From positions 10,617,001 through 10,681,000 of the forward strand of contig NC_065573.1 in the NCBI RefSeq assembly GCF_937616625.2: a DNA stretch of 64,000 bases, read 5' to 3'. A program made the translations under genes and the position numbers. This document shows, piece after piece, positions 49,301 to 61,926 of this stretch (its first letter is position 1; each line of letters starts with the position of its first letter). Below the pieces are notes generated by a model. It was not told where the DNA came from. It saw only the letters and a list, made by a program, of their open reading frames with translations, and searched no databases. The DNA comes from Mercurialis annua (Eukaryota; Streptophyta; Magnoliopsida; Malpighiales; Euphorbiaceae).

Positions 49301-52300
49301 AGACAAAACGTTTGAATTTTTTTCGTAACGTTTGTAAACGTTTGGCTTAAATTGCTAAAAAGGGGAAACGCTTGGATTTGTTTGGTATCGTTTGTAAACG
49401 TTTGACTTAAATTGCTAAAAAGGTTAAACGCTTGGATTTGTTTCGTAGCGTTTGTAAACGTTTGGCTTACATTGCTAAAAAGGTGAAATGTTTGGATTTG
49501 TTTCGTAGCGTTTGTAAAGGTTTGGCTTTAATCGCTAAAAAGGTGAAACGTTTGGATTTTTTTCGTAGCGTTTGTAAACGTTTGGCTTTAATCGCTAAAA
49601 TGGGGAAACGTTTAGCATTGTTTCGTAACGTTATTAAACGTTTGGCTTAAATTTCTAAAAAGGGGAAACGTTTTGTTATGTTTCGTAATGTTTGTAAACT
49701 TTCGACTTAAATCGCTAAAAAACTGAAACGTTTGGATTTGTTTCATAACGTTCGTAAACGTTCGGCTCAAATTTCCAAAAAGGTCAAACGCTTGGATTTG
49801 TTTCGTAACATTTGTAAACGCTTGGCTTTAATTACTAAAAAGGGGAAACGCTTGGATTTGTTTCGTAACGTTTGGCTTAAATCGCCAAAAATACAAAACG
49901 TTTCTATTTCTTTCGTAAAGTTTTTAAATGTTTGGCTTATACTGCTAAAAAGGTGAAACGTTTGGATTTGTTTCGTAACGTTTGTATACGTTTGGCTTAT
50001 ACCGCTAAAAAGGTGAAACATTTGGATTTATTTCGTAATGTTTGTAAATGTTTGGCTTAAATCGCTAAAAAGGTGAAACATTTGGATTTGTTTCGTAACG
50101 TTTGTAAGCATTTGGCATAAATAGCTAAAAAGGTGAAACGTTTGGATTTGTTTCGTATTGTTTATAAGCGTTTTGCTTATATAGCTAAAAAGGTGAAACC
50201 TTAGGATTTGTTTCGTAACCTTTGTAAATGTTTGGCTAAAATTGCTAAAAAGGTGAAACACATTGATTTGTTTTGTAACATTTGTAAACGTTTGACTTAA
50301 ATTGCTAAAAAGGAGAAACGCTTGGATATGTTTCGTAATGTTTGTAAACGTTTGGCTTAAATCGCTAAAAAGGGGAAACGTTTGGATTTGCTTCGTAGCA
50401 TTTATAAACGTTTGGCTTAAATCGCTAAAATGGTGAAACGTTTGGATATGTTTCATACCATTTGTAAAAATTTAGCTTATATCGCTAAAAAGGTGAAATG
50501 CTTGGATTTGTTTCGTAAAGTTTGTAAATGTTTGGCTTAAATTGCAAAAATGGTCAAACATTTTGATTTGTTTCATAACCTTTGTAAACGTTTGGCTTGA
50601 ATCCCTAAAAAGGCAAAACATTTGGATTTCTTTCTTAACGTTTGTAAACGTTTGGCTTAAATTGCTAAAAAGGTGAAACGTTTGGAATGTTTTCGTACCG
50701 TTTGTAAACGTTTGGCTTACATTGCTAAAAAGGTGAAACGTTTGGATTTGTTTTGTAGCGTTTGTAAACGTTTGGCTTTAATCGCCAAAAAGGTGAAACG
50801 TTTGGATTTGTTTCGTAACGTTTTAAACGTTTGGCTTAAATCGCTAAAATGGGGAAACGCTTGGATTTGTTTCGTAACGTTTTTAAACGTTTGGCTTAAA
50901 TTTCTAAAAAGAAGAAACGTTTGGTTTTGTTTCGTAACGTTTATAAACGTTCGACTTAAATCGCTAAAAAGGTGAAACGTTTGGATTTGTTTCGTAACGT
51001 TTGTAAACGTTCGACTTAAATTGCCAAAAAGGTGAAACGCTTGGATTTGATTCGTAACGTTTGTAAACGTTTGGCTTTAATTACTTAAAAGGGGAAATGC
51101 TTGGATTTGTTTCATAACGTTTGTAAACGTTTGGCTTAAATCGCTGAAAATGCGAAACGTTTGGATTTATTTCGTAACGTTTGTAAATGTTTGGCTTAAA
51201 TCGCTAAAAAGGGGAAACGTAAACATTTGGCTTAAATCGCTAAAAAGGTGAAACGTTTGGATTCGTTTCGTATCATTTGGAAACGTTTGGCTTAAATCGC
51301 TAAAAAGGTGAAACGTTTGAATTTGTTTCGTAACCTTTGCAAACGTTAGGCTAAAATTGCTAAAAAGGTGAAACACTTTGATTTGTTTCGTAACGTTTGT
51401 AAACGTTTGGCTTAAATTGCTAAAAAGGGGAAACGCTTGGATTTTTTTCGTACTGTTTGTAAACGTTTGCCTTCCATCGCTAAAAAGGGGTAACTTTTGG
51501 ATTTGTTTCATAGCGTTTATAAACGTTTTGCTTATATCGCTAAAAAGCTTAAACGTTTGGATATGTTTCGTATCATTTATAAACGTTTGGCTTAAATCGC
51601 TAAAAAGGTGAAACGTTAGGATTTGTTTCGTAACGTTTGTAAACGTTTGGCTTAACTTGCTAAAAAGGTGAAACGCTTGGATTTGTTTCGAAATATTTGT
51701 AAATGTTTGGGTTAAATTGCTAAAAAGGTGAAACACTTGTATTTGTTTCGCAACGTTTGTAAAAGTTTGGCTTAAATTGCTAAAAAGGTGAAATGCTTGG
51801 ATTTGTTTCGTAAAGTTTGTAAACGTTTGGCTTAAATTGCAAAAAAGGTAAAACATTTTAATTTGTTTCATAACCTTTGTAAACGTTTGGCTTATATCGC
51901 TAAAAAGACAAAACGTTTGAATTTTTTTCGTAACGTTTGTAAACGTTTGGCTTAAATTGCTAAAAAGGGGAAACACTTGGATTTGTTTGGTATCGTTTGT
52001 AAACGTTTGGCTTAAATTGCTAAAAAGGTTAAACGCTTGGATTTGTTTCGTAGCGTTTGTAAACGTTTGGCTTACATTGCTAAAAAGGTGAAATGTTTGG
52101 ATTGTTTCGTAGCGTTTGTAAAGGTTTGGCTTTAATTACTAAAAAGGTGAAACGTTTGGATTTGTTTCGTAGCGTTTGTAAACGTTTGGCTTTAATCGCT
52201 AAAATGGGGAAACGTTTAGAATTGTTTCGTAACGTTATTAAACGTTTGGCTTAAATTTCTAAAAAGGGGAAACGTTTTGTTATGTTTCGTAACGTTTGTA

Positions 52301-53695
52301 AACGTTCGACTTAAATCGCTATAAAACTGAAACGTTTTGATTTGTTTCATAACGTTTGTAAACGTTCGGCTCAAATTTCCAAAAAGGTCAAACGCTTGGA
52401 TTTGTTTCGTAACGTTTGTAAACGCTTGGCTTTAATTACTAAAAAGGGGAAACGCTTGGATTTGTTTCGTAACGTTTGGCTTAAATCGCCAAAAATACGA
52501 AACGTTTCGATTTGTTTCGTAAAGTTTGCAAACGTTTGGCTTATACTGCTAAAAAGGTGAAACGTTTGGATTTGTTTCGTAACGTTTGTATACGTTTGGC
52601 TTATATCGCTAAAAAGGTGAAACATTTGGATTTATTTCGTAATGTTTGTAAATGTTTGGCTTAAATCGCTAAAAAGGTGAAACATTTAGATTTGTTTCGT
52701 AACGTTTGTAAGCATTTGGCATAAATAGCTAAAAAGGTGAAACGTTTGGATTTGTTTCGTATCGTTTGTAAACGTTTGGCTTATATAGCTAAAAAGGTGA
52801 AACCTTAGGATTTGTTTCGTAACCTTTGTAAACGTTTGGCTAAAATTGCTAAAAAGGTGAAACACATTGATTTGTTTTGTAACATTTGTAAACGTTTGAC
52901 TTAAATTACTAAAAAGGAGAAACGCTTGGATATGTTTCGTAATGTTTGTAAATGTTTGGCTTAAATCGCTAAAAAGGGGAAACGTTTGGATTTGTTTCGT
53001 AGCATTTATAAACGTTTGGCTTAAATCGCTAAAATGGTGAAACGTTTGGATATGTTTTGTACCATTTGTAAACGTTTGGCTTATATCGCTAAAAAGGTGA
53101 AATGCTTGGATTTGTTTCGTAAAGTTTGTAAATGTTTGGCTTAAATTGCAAAAATGGTCAAACATTTTGATTTGTTTCATAACCTTTGTAAACGTTTGAC
53201 TTGAATCCCTAAAAAGGCAAAACATTTGGATTTCTTTCTTAACGTTTGTAAACGTTTGGCTTAAATTGCTAAAAAGGTGAAACGCTTGGATTTGTTTCTT
53301 AACGTTTGTAAACGTTCGGCTTAAATAGCTAAAAAGGTGAAACGTTTGGATTTTTTTCGTAATGTTTGTATACGTTTGGCTTATATCGCTAAAAAGGAGA
53401 AACGTTTGGATTTGTTTCGTAACGTTTGTAAATGTTTGGCTGAAATCGCTAAAAAGGTGAAACGTTTGGATTTGTTTAGTACCGTTTGTATACGTTTGGC
53501 TTACATTGCTAAAAAGGCGAAACGTTTGGATTTTTTTTGTAGCATTTGTAAACGTTTGGCTTTAATCGCCAAAAAGGTGAAATATTTGGATTTGTTTCGT
53601 AACGTTTTAAACGTTTGTCTTAAATTGCTAAAATGGGGAAACGTTTGGATTTGTTTCTTACCGTTTTTAAAACGTTCGACTTAAATCGCTAAAAA
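46377..53695 (+). repeat. 60-bp satellite, right array, regular register (about 120 monomers)
   Basis: Direct continuation of the left array across the Copia insertion, in the same orientation. The first 1.1 kb (46377-47480) matches 25422-26530 at an offset near 20.95 kb. The register is close to exactly 60 bp over long spans, so minus-strand frames of up to 282 codons (46512-47360) are open without any other sign of coding. Scattered short units such as cgttttaaacg occur at 47545, 48120 and 50820. Confidence 0.95.
47400..53690 (+). repeat. Higher-order repeats of about 2.6-3.3 kb in the right array
   Basis: Shared variant clusters pair 47397-47699 with 50673-50975 (offset 3,276), about 48.07-48.3 kb with 50.79-51.0 kb (about 2.7 kb), and 49767-50456 with 52371-53060 (2,604). 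The falling offset shows internal deletions or extra local duplications. For example, 47930-48060 partly repeats the block just before it. Confidence 0.7.
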
Positions 53696-53728
53696 GGTGA
53701 AACGTTTTCGCATTTTTAGCGATTTAAG
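53680..53728. repeat. First orientation switch of the satellite (inverted junction)
   Basis: Arms 53680-53695 (cttaaatcgctaaaaa) and 53713-53728 (tttttagcgatttaag) are perfect 16-bp inverted repeats separated by 17 nt. To the left all satellite is in plus orientation; to the right it is in minus orientation. Confidence 0.9.
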
Positions 53729-54090
53729 CCAAACGTTTATAAACGTTTCGAAACAAAACCAAACATTTCACCTATTTAGCGATTTAAGCCAAACGTTTGT
53801 AAACGTTACGAAACAAATACAAACGTTTCATTTTTTTAGCGATATAAGCCAAACGTTTCCAAACGTTACGAAACAAATTCAAATGTTTCGCCTTTTTAGC
53901 GATTGAAGCCAAACGTTTACAAATGTTACGAAACAAATCGAAACGTTTGCCCATTTTAGCGATTTAAACCAAATGTTTACAAACGTTACGAAAAAAATCC
54001 AAACGTTTCCCCTTTTTAGCAATTTAAACCAAACGTTTACAAACGTTACGAAACAAATCCAAATGTTTCACAATTTTGGCGATTTAATCC

Positions 54091-54382
54091 AAACGTTTTA
54101 AATCCAAGTGTTTGGGTTCAATCACTAAAAAGGTGAAACATTTTGTTTTGTTTCGTAATGTTTGTAAACGATTGGCTTAAATCGCTAAAAATGTGAGACG
54201 TTTGGATTTTTTTTATAACGTTTTAATCGTTTGGTTTTGTTCCGTAACGTTTGTAAACGTTTTGTTTAAATCGCTAAAAATGTGAAACGTTATGATTTAT
54301 TTCATAACGTTGGCAAACGTTTGGCTTAAATCGGTAAAAAGGTGAAATGTTTTAAACGTTTGGCTTAAATCGCTAAAAATGT
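54091..54382 (+). repeat. Inverted satellite cassette 1
   Basis: A plus-oriented block of about 290 bp inside minus-oriented array. Entry is at aaacgttttaaatcc and exit at cgctaaaaatgtaagcc. The same entry and exit sequences bound the other cassettes, so this was copied as a unit. Confidence 0.8.
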
Positions 54383-56105
54383 AAGCCAAACGTTTACAAA
54401 CGTTACGAAACAAAACCAAACGTTTCACCTTTTTAACAATTTAAGTCAAACGTTTACAAACATTGCGAAACAAAACCAAACGTTTCACCTTTTTAGCGAT
54501 TTAAGCCAAATGTTTACAAACGTTACGAAACAAATCCAAAGGTTTCATCTTTTTAGCGATTTAAGCCAAACGTTTACAAACGTTACAAAGCAAAATCAAA
54601 CCCTTACAAACGTTATGAAACAAAACCAAACGTTTCCCCTAATTAGTGATTTAGGCTAAACGTTTACAAACGTGAGTAAACAAATCCAAACGTTTCACCT
54701 TCTTAGCGATTTAAGTCAAACGTTTGCAAACGTTACGAAATAAAACCAAACGTTTAAAATGTTACAAAACAAAACTAAACATTTCACCATTTTTGAAATT
54801 TAAGCCAAACGTTAACAAACCTTACGAAACAAATCCAAGCGTTTACCTTTTTAGCAATTTAAGCCAAACGTTTACAAACGTTAAGAAACAAAACCAAATG
54901 TTAAAAACGTTACGAAACAAATCCAAATGCTTCCCTTTTTTAGTGATTAAAGCCAAACGTTTACAAACGTTAGGAAAGAAATCCAAGTGTTTCACCTTTT
55001 TAGCAATTTAAGCCAAACGTTTACAAACACTACGAAACAAATCCAAACATTTCACCTTTTTATTGATTGAAGCCAAACGTATACAAACGTTAAGTAACAA
55101 AACCAAACGTTTTACCTTTTTATCGATTGAATCCAGATGTTTATAAACATTACAAAACAAATCCAAACATTTCACATTTTTAGCAATTTAAGCCAAAAGT
55201 TTACAAACATTACAAAACAAATCCAAAAGTTTCACCTTTTTAATTTAAGCCAAATGTTTACAATAGTTACGAAACAAATCCAAACGTTTCACCATTTTAG
55301 CGTTTGAAGTCAAACGTTTACAAACGTTACGAAACAAATCGAAACGTTTCACCTTTTTAACGATTGATGCCAAACGTTTACGAACGTTACGAAACAAAAC
55401 CAAACGTTTATAAACGTTACAAAACAAATCCAAACGTTTCACCATTTTAGAGATTTAAGCCGAACATAAAAATGTTACAAAACAAAAGCAAACGTTTTAC
55501 CTTTTTAGCTATTTATGGCAAACATTTACAAACAAAGCCAAACGTTTACAACCGTTACAAAACAAATCCAAATGTTTCCCCTTTTTAGCGATTAAAGCCA
55601 AACGTTTACAAATTTTACAAAAAAATCCAAACGTTTCACCTTTTTAGCGATTTAAGCCGAACATTTACAAACGTTACAGAAGAAATCCAAACGTTTTCCC
55701 TTTTTAGCGATTTAAGCCAAACGTTTACAAATGTTACAAAAAAATCCAAACGTTTCACCTTTTCAGCAATTTAAGCCGAACATTTACAAACGTCACAAAC
55801 AAATCCAAACATTTCTCCTTTTTATCAATTTAAGCCGAATGATTACAAACGTTACGAAACAAAAGCAAACGTTTCACTTTTTTTGCGATTTAAGCCAAAC
55901 GTTTATAAACGTTACGAAACAAAACCAAACGTTTAAAACGTTACGGAACAAAAATCCAAATGTGTCAAATTTTTAGCGATTTAAGCCAAGCTTTTACAAA
56001 CATTACGAAACAAATCCAAACATTTCATCTTTTTAGCGATTTAAGCAAAACATTTACAAAGGTTACGAAACAAATACAAACGTTTCCCCATTTTAGCGAT
56101 TTAAG

Positions 56106-56205
56106 CCAAACGTTTGGCTTTGTTTTGTAGCCAATCCAAATGTTCACCTTTTTAAAATCTAATTCCATATACGATTCAATTATGATGCTAACAATGAAAT
56201 AAACA
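56106..56205. other. Scrambled junction with a 49-bp non-satellite insert
   Basis: Within 100 bp the sequence goes from minus-oriented satellite to about 20 bp of plus, then about 25 bp of minus. Next come about 49 bp (56154-56202) unlike the satellite (it includes ctaattccatatacgattc and gatgctaacaatg), then plus-oriented satellite. The insert has no recognisable family features and no target duplication that I can see. Confidence 0.75.
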
Positions 56206-57090
56206 TTTGGCTTAAATTGCTAAAAAGGTGAAACGTTTGGATTTGTTTCGTAACGCTTGTAAACGTTTGGCTTAATTCGCTAAAAAGGGTGAAACATTTG
56301 GATTTGTTTCGTAACGTTTGTAAACGTTTGGTTTAAATCGCTGAAACGTTTGGATTTGTTCCGTAACGTTTGTAAACATTTGGCTTTAATTGCTAAAAAG
56401 GTGAAACACTTGGATTTGTTTCATAACGTTTGTAAACGTTTGGCTTAAATTGTTAAAAAGGTAAAACTCTTGAATTTGTTTCGTAACATTTGTAAACGTT
56501 TGGGTTAAATCTCTAAAAAGGTGAAACGTTTGAATTTGTTTTGTAGCGTTTGTAAACGTTTGGCTTAAATCGCTAAAAAGGTGAGACATTTGGTTTTATT
56601 TCGTAACCTTTGTAAACGTTCGTCTTAAATTGCTAAAAAGGTGAAACGTTTGGATTTGTTTCGTAACGTTTTAATCATTTGGATCTGTTTCGAAACGTTT
56701 GGATTTTTTTCATAAGATTTGTAAACGTTTGGCTTCAATCACTAAAAAGGTTAAATATTTGGATTTGTTTTGTAACATTTGTAAACGTTTGGCTTAAATC
56801 GCTAAAAAGATGAAACGTTTGGATTTGTTTCGTAACGTTTGTAAACGTTTGGCTTAAATTGCTAAAAAAGTTAAATGTTTGGATTTGTTTCGCAACGTTT
56901 GTAAACGTTTGGCATAAATTGCTAAAAGGTGAAGCGCTTGGATTTGTTTCCTAGCGTTTGTTTACGTTGGCTTAAATCGCTAAAAAGGTGAAACATTTGG
57001 TTATGTTTCATAACCTTTGTAAACGTTTGGCTTAAACCGCTATAAAGATGAAACGTTTGGATTGGTTTCATAATGTTGTAAACGTATGGT

Positions 57091-57126
57091 TTTGTTTCGT
57101 AACGTTTACAAACGTTGCGAAACAAA
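57091..57126. repeat. Palindromic orientation switch centred on the monomer dyad
   Basis: Arms of 17 nt (57091-57107 and 57110-57126) are complementary at 16 of 17 positions around a 2-nt centre. The centre is the AACGTTT-AC-AAACGTT dyad that every monomer contains. The array flips from plus to minus exactly here. Confidence 0.85.
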
Positions 57127-59125
57127 TCCAAACGTTTAACCTTATTAGAGATTTAAGCCAAACGTTACGAAACAAAACCAAATGTTTAAAACATTACGAA
57201 ACAAATCCAAACGTTTTACCTTTTTAGCGATTTAAGCCAAACGTTTACAAAGGTTATGAAACAAAACCAAACGTTTAAAACGTTACGAAACAAATCAAAA
57301 CATTTTACATTTTAGCGATTTAAGCCAAATGTTTACAAACGTTACAAAACCAAATTGAACGTTTCACCTTTTTAGCGATTTAAGCCATACTTTTATAAAC
57401 GTTAAGAAACAAATCCAAACGTTTCCCCATTTTAGCGATATAAGCCAAAAGTTTAAGACGTTACGAAACGAATCCAAACGTTTCCCCATTTTAGCGATTT
57501 AAGCAAAACATTTAAAAACGTTACGAAACAAATCCAAACGTAACCTTTTTAGCAATTTAAGCCAAATGTTTACAAACGTTGCGAAAAATCCAAACGTTAT
57601 CAAACATTATGAAACAAATCTAAGCGTTTCACCTTTTTAGCGATTTAAGAAAACGTTTATAAATGTTACGAAACAAAACCGAACGTTTCATCTTTTTAGC
57701 AATATAAGCCAAACGTATACAAACATTACAATATAATGCCAAACGTTTACAAACATTATGAAATAAATCCAAGCGTTTCACCTTTTTAGAGATTAAGCCA
57801 AATGTTTATAAACGTTACGAAACAAAACCGAACGGTACGAAACAAATCCAAACGTTTCACATTTTTTGCGATTTAAGCAAAACGTTTGTAAACATTACAG
57901 AAAAAACCAAACGTTTCACCTTTTTATCGATTTAAGACAAATGTATACTAACGTTTCGAAACAAAACACAACATTTTGCCTTTTTTGCGATTTAAGCCAA
58001 ACGTTTACAAACCTTAAGAAACAAAACCCAACGTTTCCCCTAGCTATTTAAGCCAAACGTTACAAAACAAATCCAAATGTTTCACCTTTTTAGCGATTTA
58101 AGCGAAACGTTTAAAAAAGTTACGAAACAAATCCAAACGTTTCCCCTTTTTAGCAATTTAAGCCAAACGTTTACAAATGCTACGAAACAAATCCAAACGT
58201 TTCACCTTCTTAGCGATTTAAGCCAAACGTTTACAAACGTTACTAAAAAATTCCAAACGTTTCGAAACAAAACCAAACATTTCACCTTTTAGCGATATAA
58301 GCCAAACATACAAACGTTTCAAAACAAATCCAAATGTTTTACCTTTTTAGCGATTTAAACCAAACGTTTAAAAACGTTATGAAAAAAATCCAAACGTTTC
58401 ACTTTTTTAGCGATTTAAGCCAAACGTTTACAGAGATTACGAAACAAGCCAAATGTTTACAAATTTTACGAAAAAAATCCAAACATTTCACATTTTTACC
58501 GATTAAAGCCAAACGTTACTGAACAAAACCAAATGTTTGGATTTTTTTAGCGATTTAAACCAAACATTTACAAATGTTATGGATCAAACCCAAACGTTTC
58601 ACCTTATTAGCAATTTAAGCTAAAAGTTTACAAACGTAAGCCAAACATTTACAAGCGTTATGAAACAAATAAAAACATTTTACCTTTTTAGCGATTTAAG
58701 CCAAACGTTTAACGGTACGAAACAAATCCAAACGTTTCACCTTTTTAGCAATTTAAGTCAAACGTTTACAAATATTACGAAACAAAACCAAACGATTATA
58801 AACATTACGAAACAAATCCTAACGTTTCACCTTTTCAGGGAATTAAGCCAAACGCTTAAAAACGTTTCGAAACAAAAACAAACGTTTCACCTTTCTACTG
58901 ATTTAAGCCAAACGTTTATAAACGTTGTAAAACAAATACAAACGTTTACCCATTTTAGCGATTTAAGCCAAACATTAAAACATTATGAAACAAATCCAAG
59001 GGTTTCCTTTTTTTAGCAATTTAAGCCGAACGTTTACAAACTTTATGAAATAAATCCAAACGTTTCACCTTTTTAGTGATTAAAGCCAAACGTTTACAAA
59101 CGTTACGAAACAAATCCAAGCGTTT

Positions 59126-59410
59126 CAAACGTTTTAAATTCAAGCTTTTGGCTTCAATCGCTAAAAAGGTGAAACGTTTGGTTTTGTTTCATAGCGTTTG
59201 TAAATGTTTGGCTTAAATCGCTAAAAATGTGAAACGTCTATATTTGTTTCGTAACGTTTGGTTTTGTTTCGTAATGTTTGTAAACGTTTGGTTTAAATCG
59301 CTAACAATGTAAAACATTTGGATTTATTTCATAGCATTTGTAAACGTTTGGCTTAAATCGCTAAAAAGGGGAAACATTTTAAACGTTTAGCCTAAATCGC
59401 TAAAAATGTA
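59126..59410 (+). repeat. Inverted satellite cassette 2
   Basis: Entry gttttaaattcaagctttt, exit cgctaaaaatgtaaccc. Near-identical to cassettes 4 (61634) and 5 (63206). It lacks about 10 bp (near 59265) that those copies keep. Confidence 0.8.
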
Positions 59411-59697
59411 ACCCAAATGTTTACAAACGTTACGAAACAAAACCAAACGTTTCACCTTTTTAGCAATTTAAGCCAAACGTTTACAAAACGTTACGAAACA
59501 AAACCAAACGTTTCACCTTTTTAGCGATTTAAGACAAACGTTTATAAACGTTTCTAAACAAATCCAAACGTTTAACCTTTTTTTTGCGATTTGAACCAAA
59601 TGTTTACAAATGTTACGAAACAAATCCGAACGTTTCACCTTTTTAGTGATTAAAGCCAAACGTTTACAAACGTTACGAAGCAAATCCAAGCGTTTTA

Positions 59698-59989
59698 AAC
59701 GTTTTAAATTCAAGCGTTTAGCTTCAATCGCTAAAAAGGTGAAACGTTTGGTTTTGTTTCGTAACGTTTGTAAATGTTTGGCTAAAATCGCTAAAAATAT
59801 GAAACGTCTAGACTTGTTTCGTAACATTTTAAACGTTTGGTTTTGTTCCATAACGTTTGTAAATGTTTGGTTTAAATCGCTAAAAATGTGAAATGTTTGG
59901 ATTTACTTCATAACATTTGTACACGTTTGGCTTAAATTGCTAAAAAGGTGAAACATTTTAAACGTTTCGCTTAATTCGCTAAAAATGTA
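59698..59989 (+). repeat. Inverted satellite cassette 3
   Basis: Same entry and exit types, with its own variants (caagcgtttagcttcaatcg, gaaacgtctagacttg) shared only with cassette 6 at 63786. Confidence 0.8.
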
Positions 59990-61633
59990 AGCCAAACGTT
60001 TACAAACGTAACGAAACAAAACCAAACGTTTCCCCTTTTTAGCAATTTAAGCCAAACGTTTACAAACGTTGCGAAACAAAACCAAATGTTTAACCTTTTT
60101 AGCGATATAAGACAAACGTTTTTAAACGTTACTAAACAAATCTAAACATTTCACCTTTTTAGCGATTTTAGCCAAATGTTTACAAACACTACGAAACAAA
60201 TCCAAACGTTTCACCTTTTTAGCGATTTAAGCCAAACGTTTACAAACGTTACAAAACAAAACCAAACGTTTACAAATGTTACGAAACAAAACCAAAAGTT
60301 TCACCTCTTTAGCGATTTATGCAAAACGCACGTTACGAAACAAATCCAAACGTTTCACCTTTTTAGCTATTTAAGCAAAACGTTTACAAATGTTACGAAA
60401 TAAAACCAAACGTTTAAAACGTTACGAAACAAATCCAAACGTTTCACCATTTTAGCTATATAAGCCAAACGTTTACAAACGTTACAAAATAAATCCAAAC
60501 GTTTCACCTTTTTAGCAATTTAAGTCAAACACAAACGTTACGAAACAAATCCAAGCGTTATACCTTTTTAGCCATTTAAGCCAAACGTTTATAAACGTTA
60601 CAAAACAAAACCTAACGTTTAAAACATTACGAAACAAAACCTAACGTTTAAAACATTACGAAACAAATCCAAACGTTTCACTTTTTTTAGCGATTTAAGC
60701 CAAACATTTACAAACGTTACGAAACAAATCCAAGTTTTTCATCTTTTTAGCAATTTATGCACAACGTTTACAAAACATTATGAAACAAATCCATACGTTT
60801 CACCTTTTTATCGATTGAAGCCCAATGTTTACAAACGGTATGAAACAAAACCAAACGTTTCATTTTTTTGCAATTTAACAAACGTTTACAAACGTTACGA
60901 AAAAATCCAAACGTTTCACCTTTTTTGTAATTAATTCCAAACTATTACAAATGTTACAAAACAAATTCAAATGGTTCACCTTCTTAGCGATTTAAGCCAA
61001 ACGTTCACAAACGTTGCGAAACAAATCCAAATGTTTCACCTTTTTAGCGATTGAAGTCAAACGTTTACAAACGTTACGATATAAAACCAAACGTTTAAAA
61101 CATTACGAAACAAATCCAAACATTTCCCTTTTTTAGCGATGTAAGCCAAAATTTACAAACGTTAAGAAACAAATCCAAGCTTTTCACCTTTTTAGCAATT
61201 TAAGCCAAACGTTTACAAACGTTACGAAACAAATCCAAACGTTTCACCTTTTTAGCGATTGAAGTCAAACGTTTACAAACATTACGAAACAAAACCAAAC
61301 GATTATAAATTATGAAACAAATCAAAACGTTTCACCTTTTCAGCGATTTAAGTTAAACGCTTGCAAACGTTTCGAAACAAAAACAAACGTTTCACCATTC
61401 TACTGATTTAAGCCAAAACATTTATAAACGTTGTAAAACAAATCCAAACGTTTACCAATTTTAGCGATTTAAGCCAAACTTTAAAACATTATGAAACAAA
61501 TCCAAGGGTTTCCTTTTTTTTAGCGATTTAAGCCGAACGTTTACAAACGTTATGAAATAAATCCAAATGTTTCACCTTTTTAGTGATTAAAGCCAAACGT
61601 TTACAAACGTTACGAAACAAATCCAAGCGTTTC

Positions 61634-61926
61634 AAACGTTTTAAATTCAAGCTTTTGGCTTCAATCGCTAAAAAGGTGAAACGTTTGGTTTTGTTTCATA
61701 GCGTTTGTAAATGTTTGGTTTAAATCGCTAAAAATGTGAAACGTCTATATTTGTTTCGTAACGTTTTAAACGTTTGGTTTTGTTTCGTAATGTTTGTAAA
61801 CGTTTGGTTTAAATCGTTAATAATGTAAAACATTTGGATTTGTTTCATAGCATTTGTAAACGTTTGGCTTAAATCGCTAAAAAGGTGAAACGTTTTAAAC
61901 GTTTAGCCTAAATCGCTAAAAATGTA
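61634..61926 (+). repeat. Inverted satellite cassette 4
   Basis: Shares with cassettes 2 and 5 both the body and about 140 bp of minus-oriented flank on the left. It is 2.5 kb from cassette 2 and 1.57 kb from cassette 5, so copies are not at one fixed spacing. Confidence 0.8.

Larger units (their letters stand above)
57868..59990. repeat. About 2.1-kb satellite block repeated at 61978-64000
   Basis: It is near-identical to the block at the right window edge, at an offset of 4,110 bp falling to 4,080 after about 30 net bases missing from the right copy near 62428, then 4,089. The block includes two inverted cassettes, so orientation switches were duplicated with it. Confidence 0.85.
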
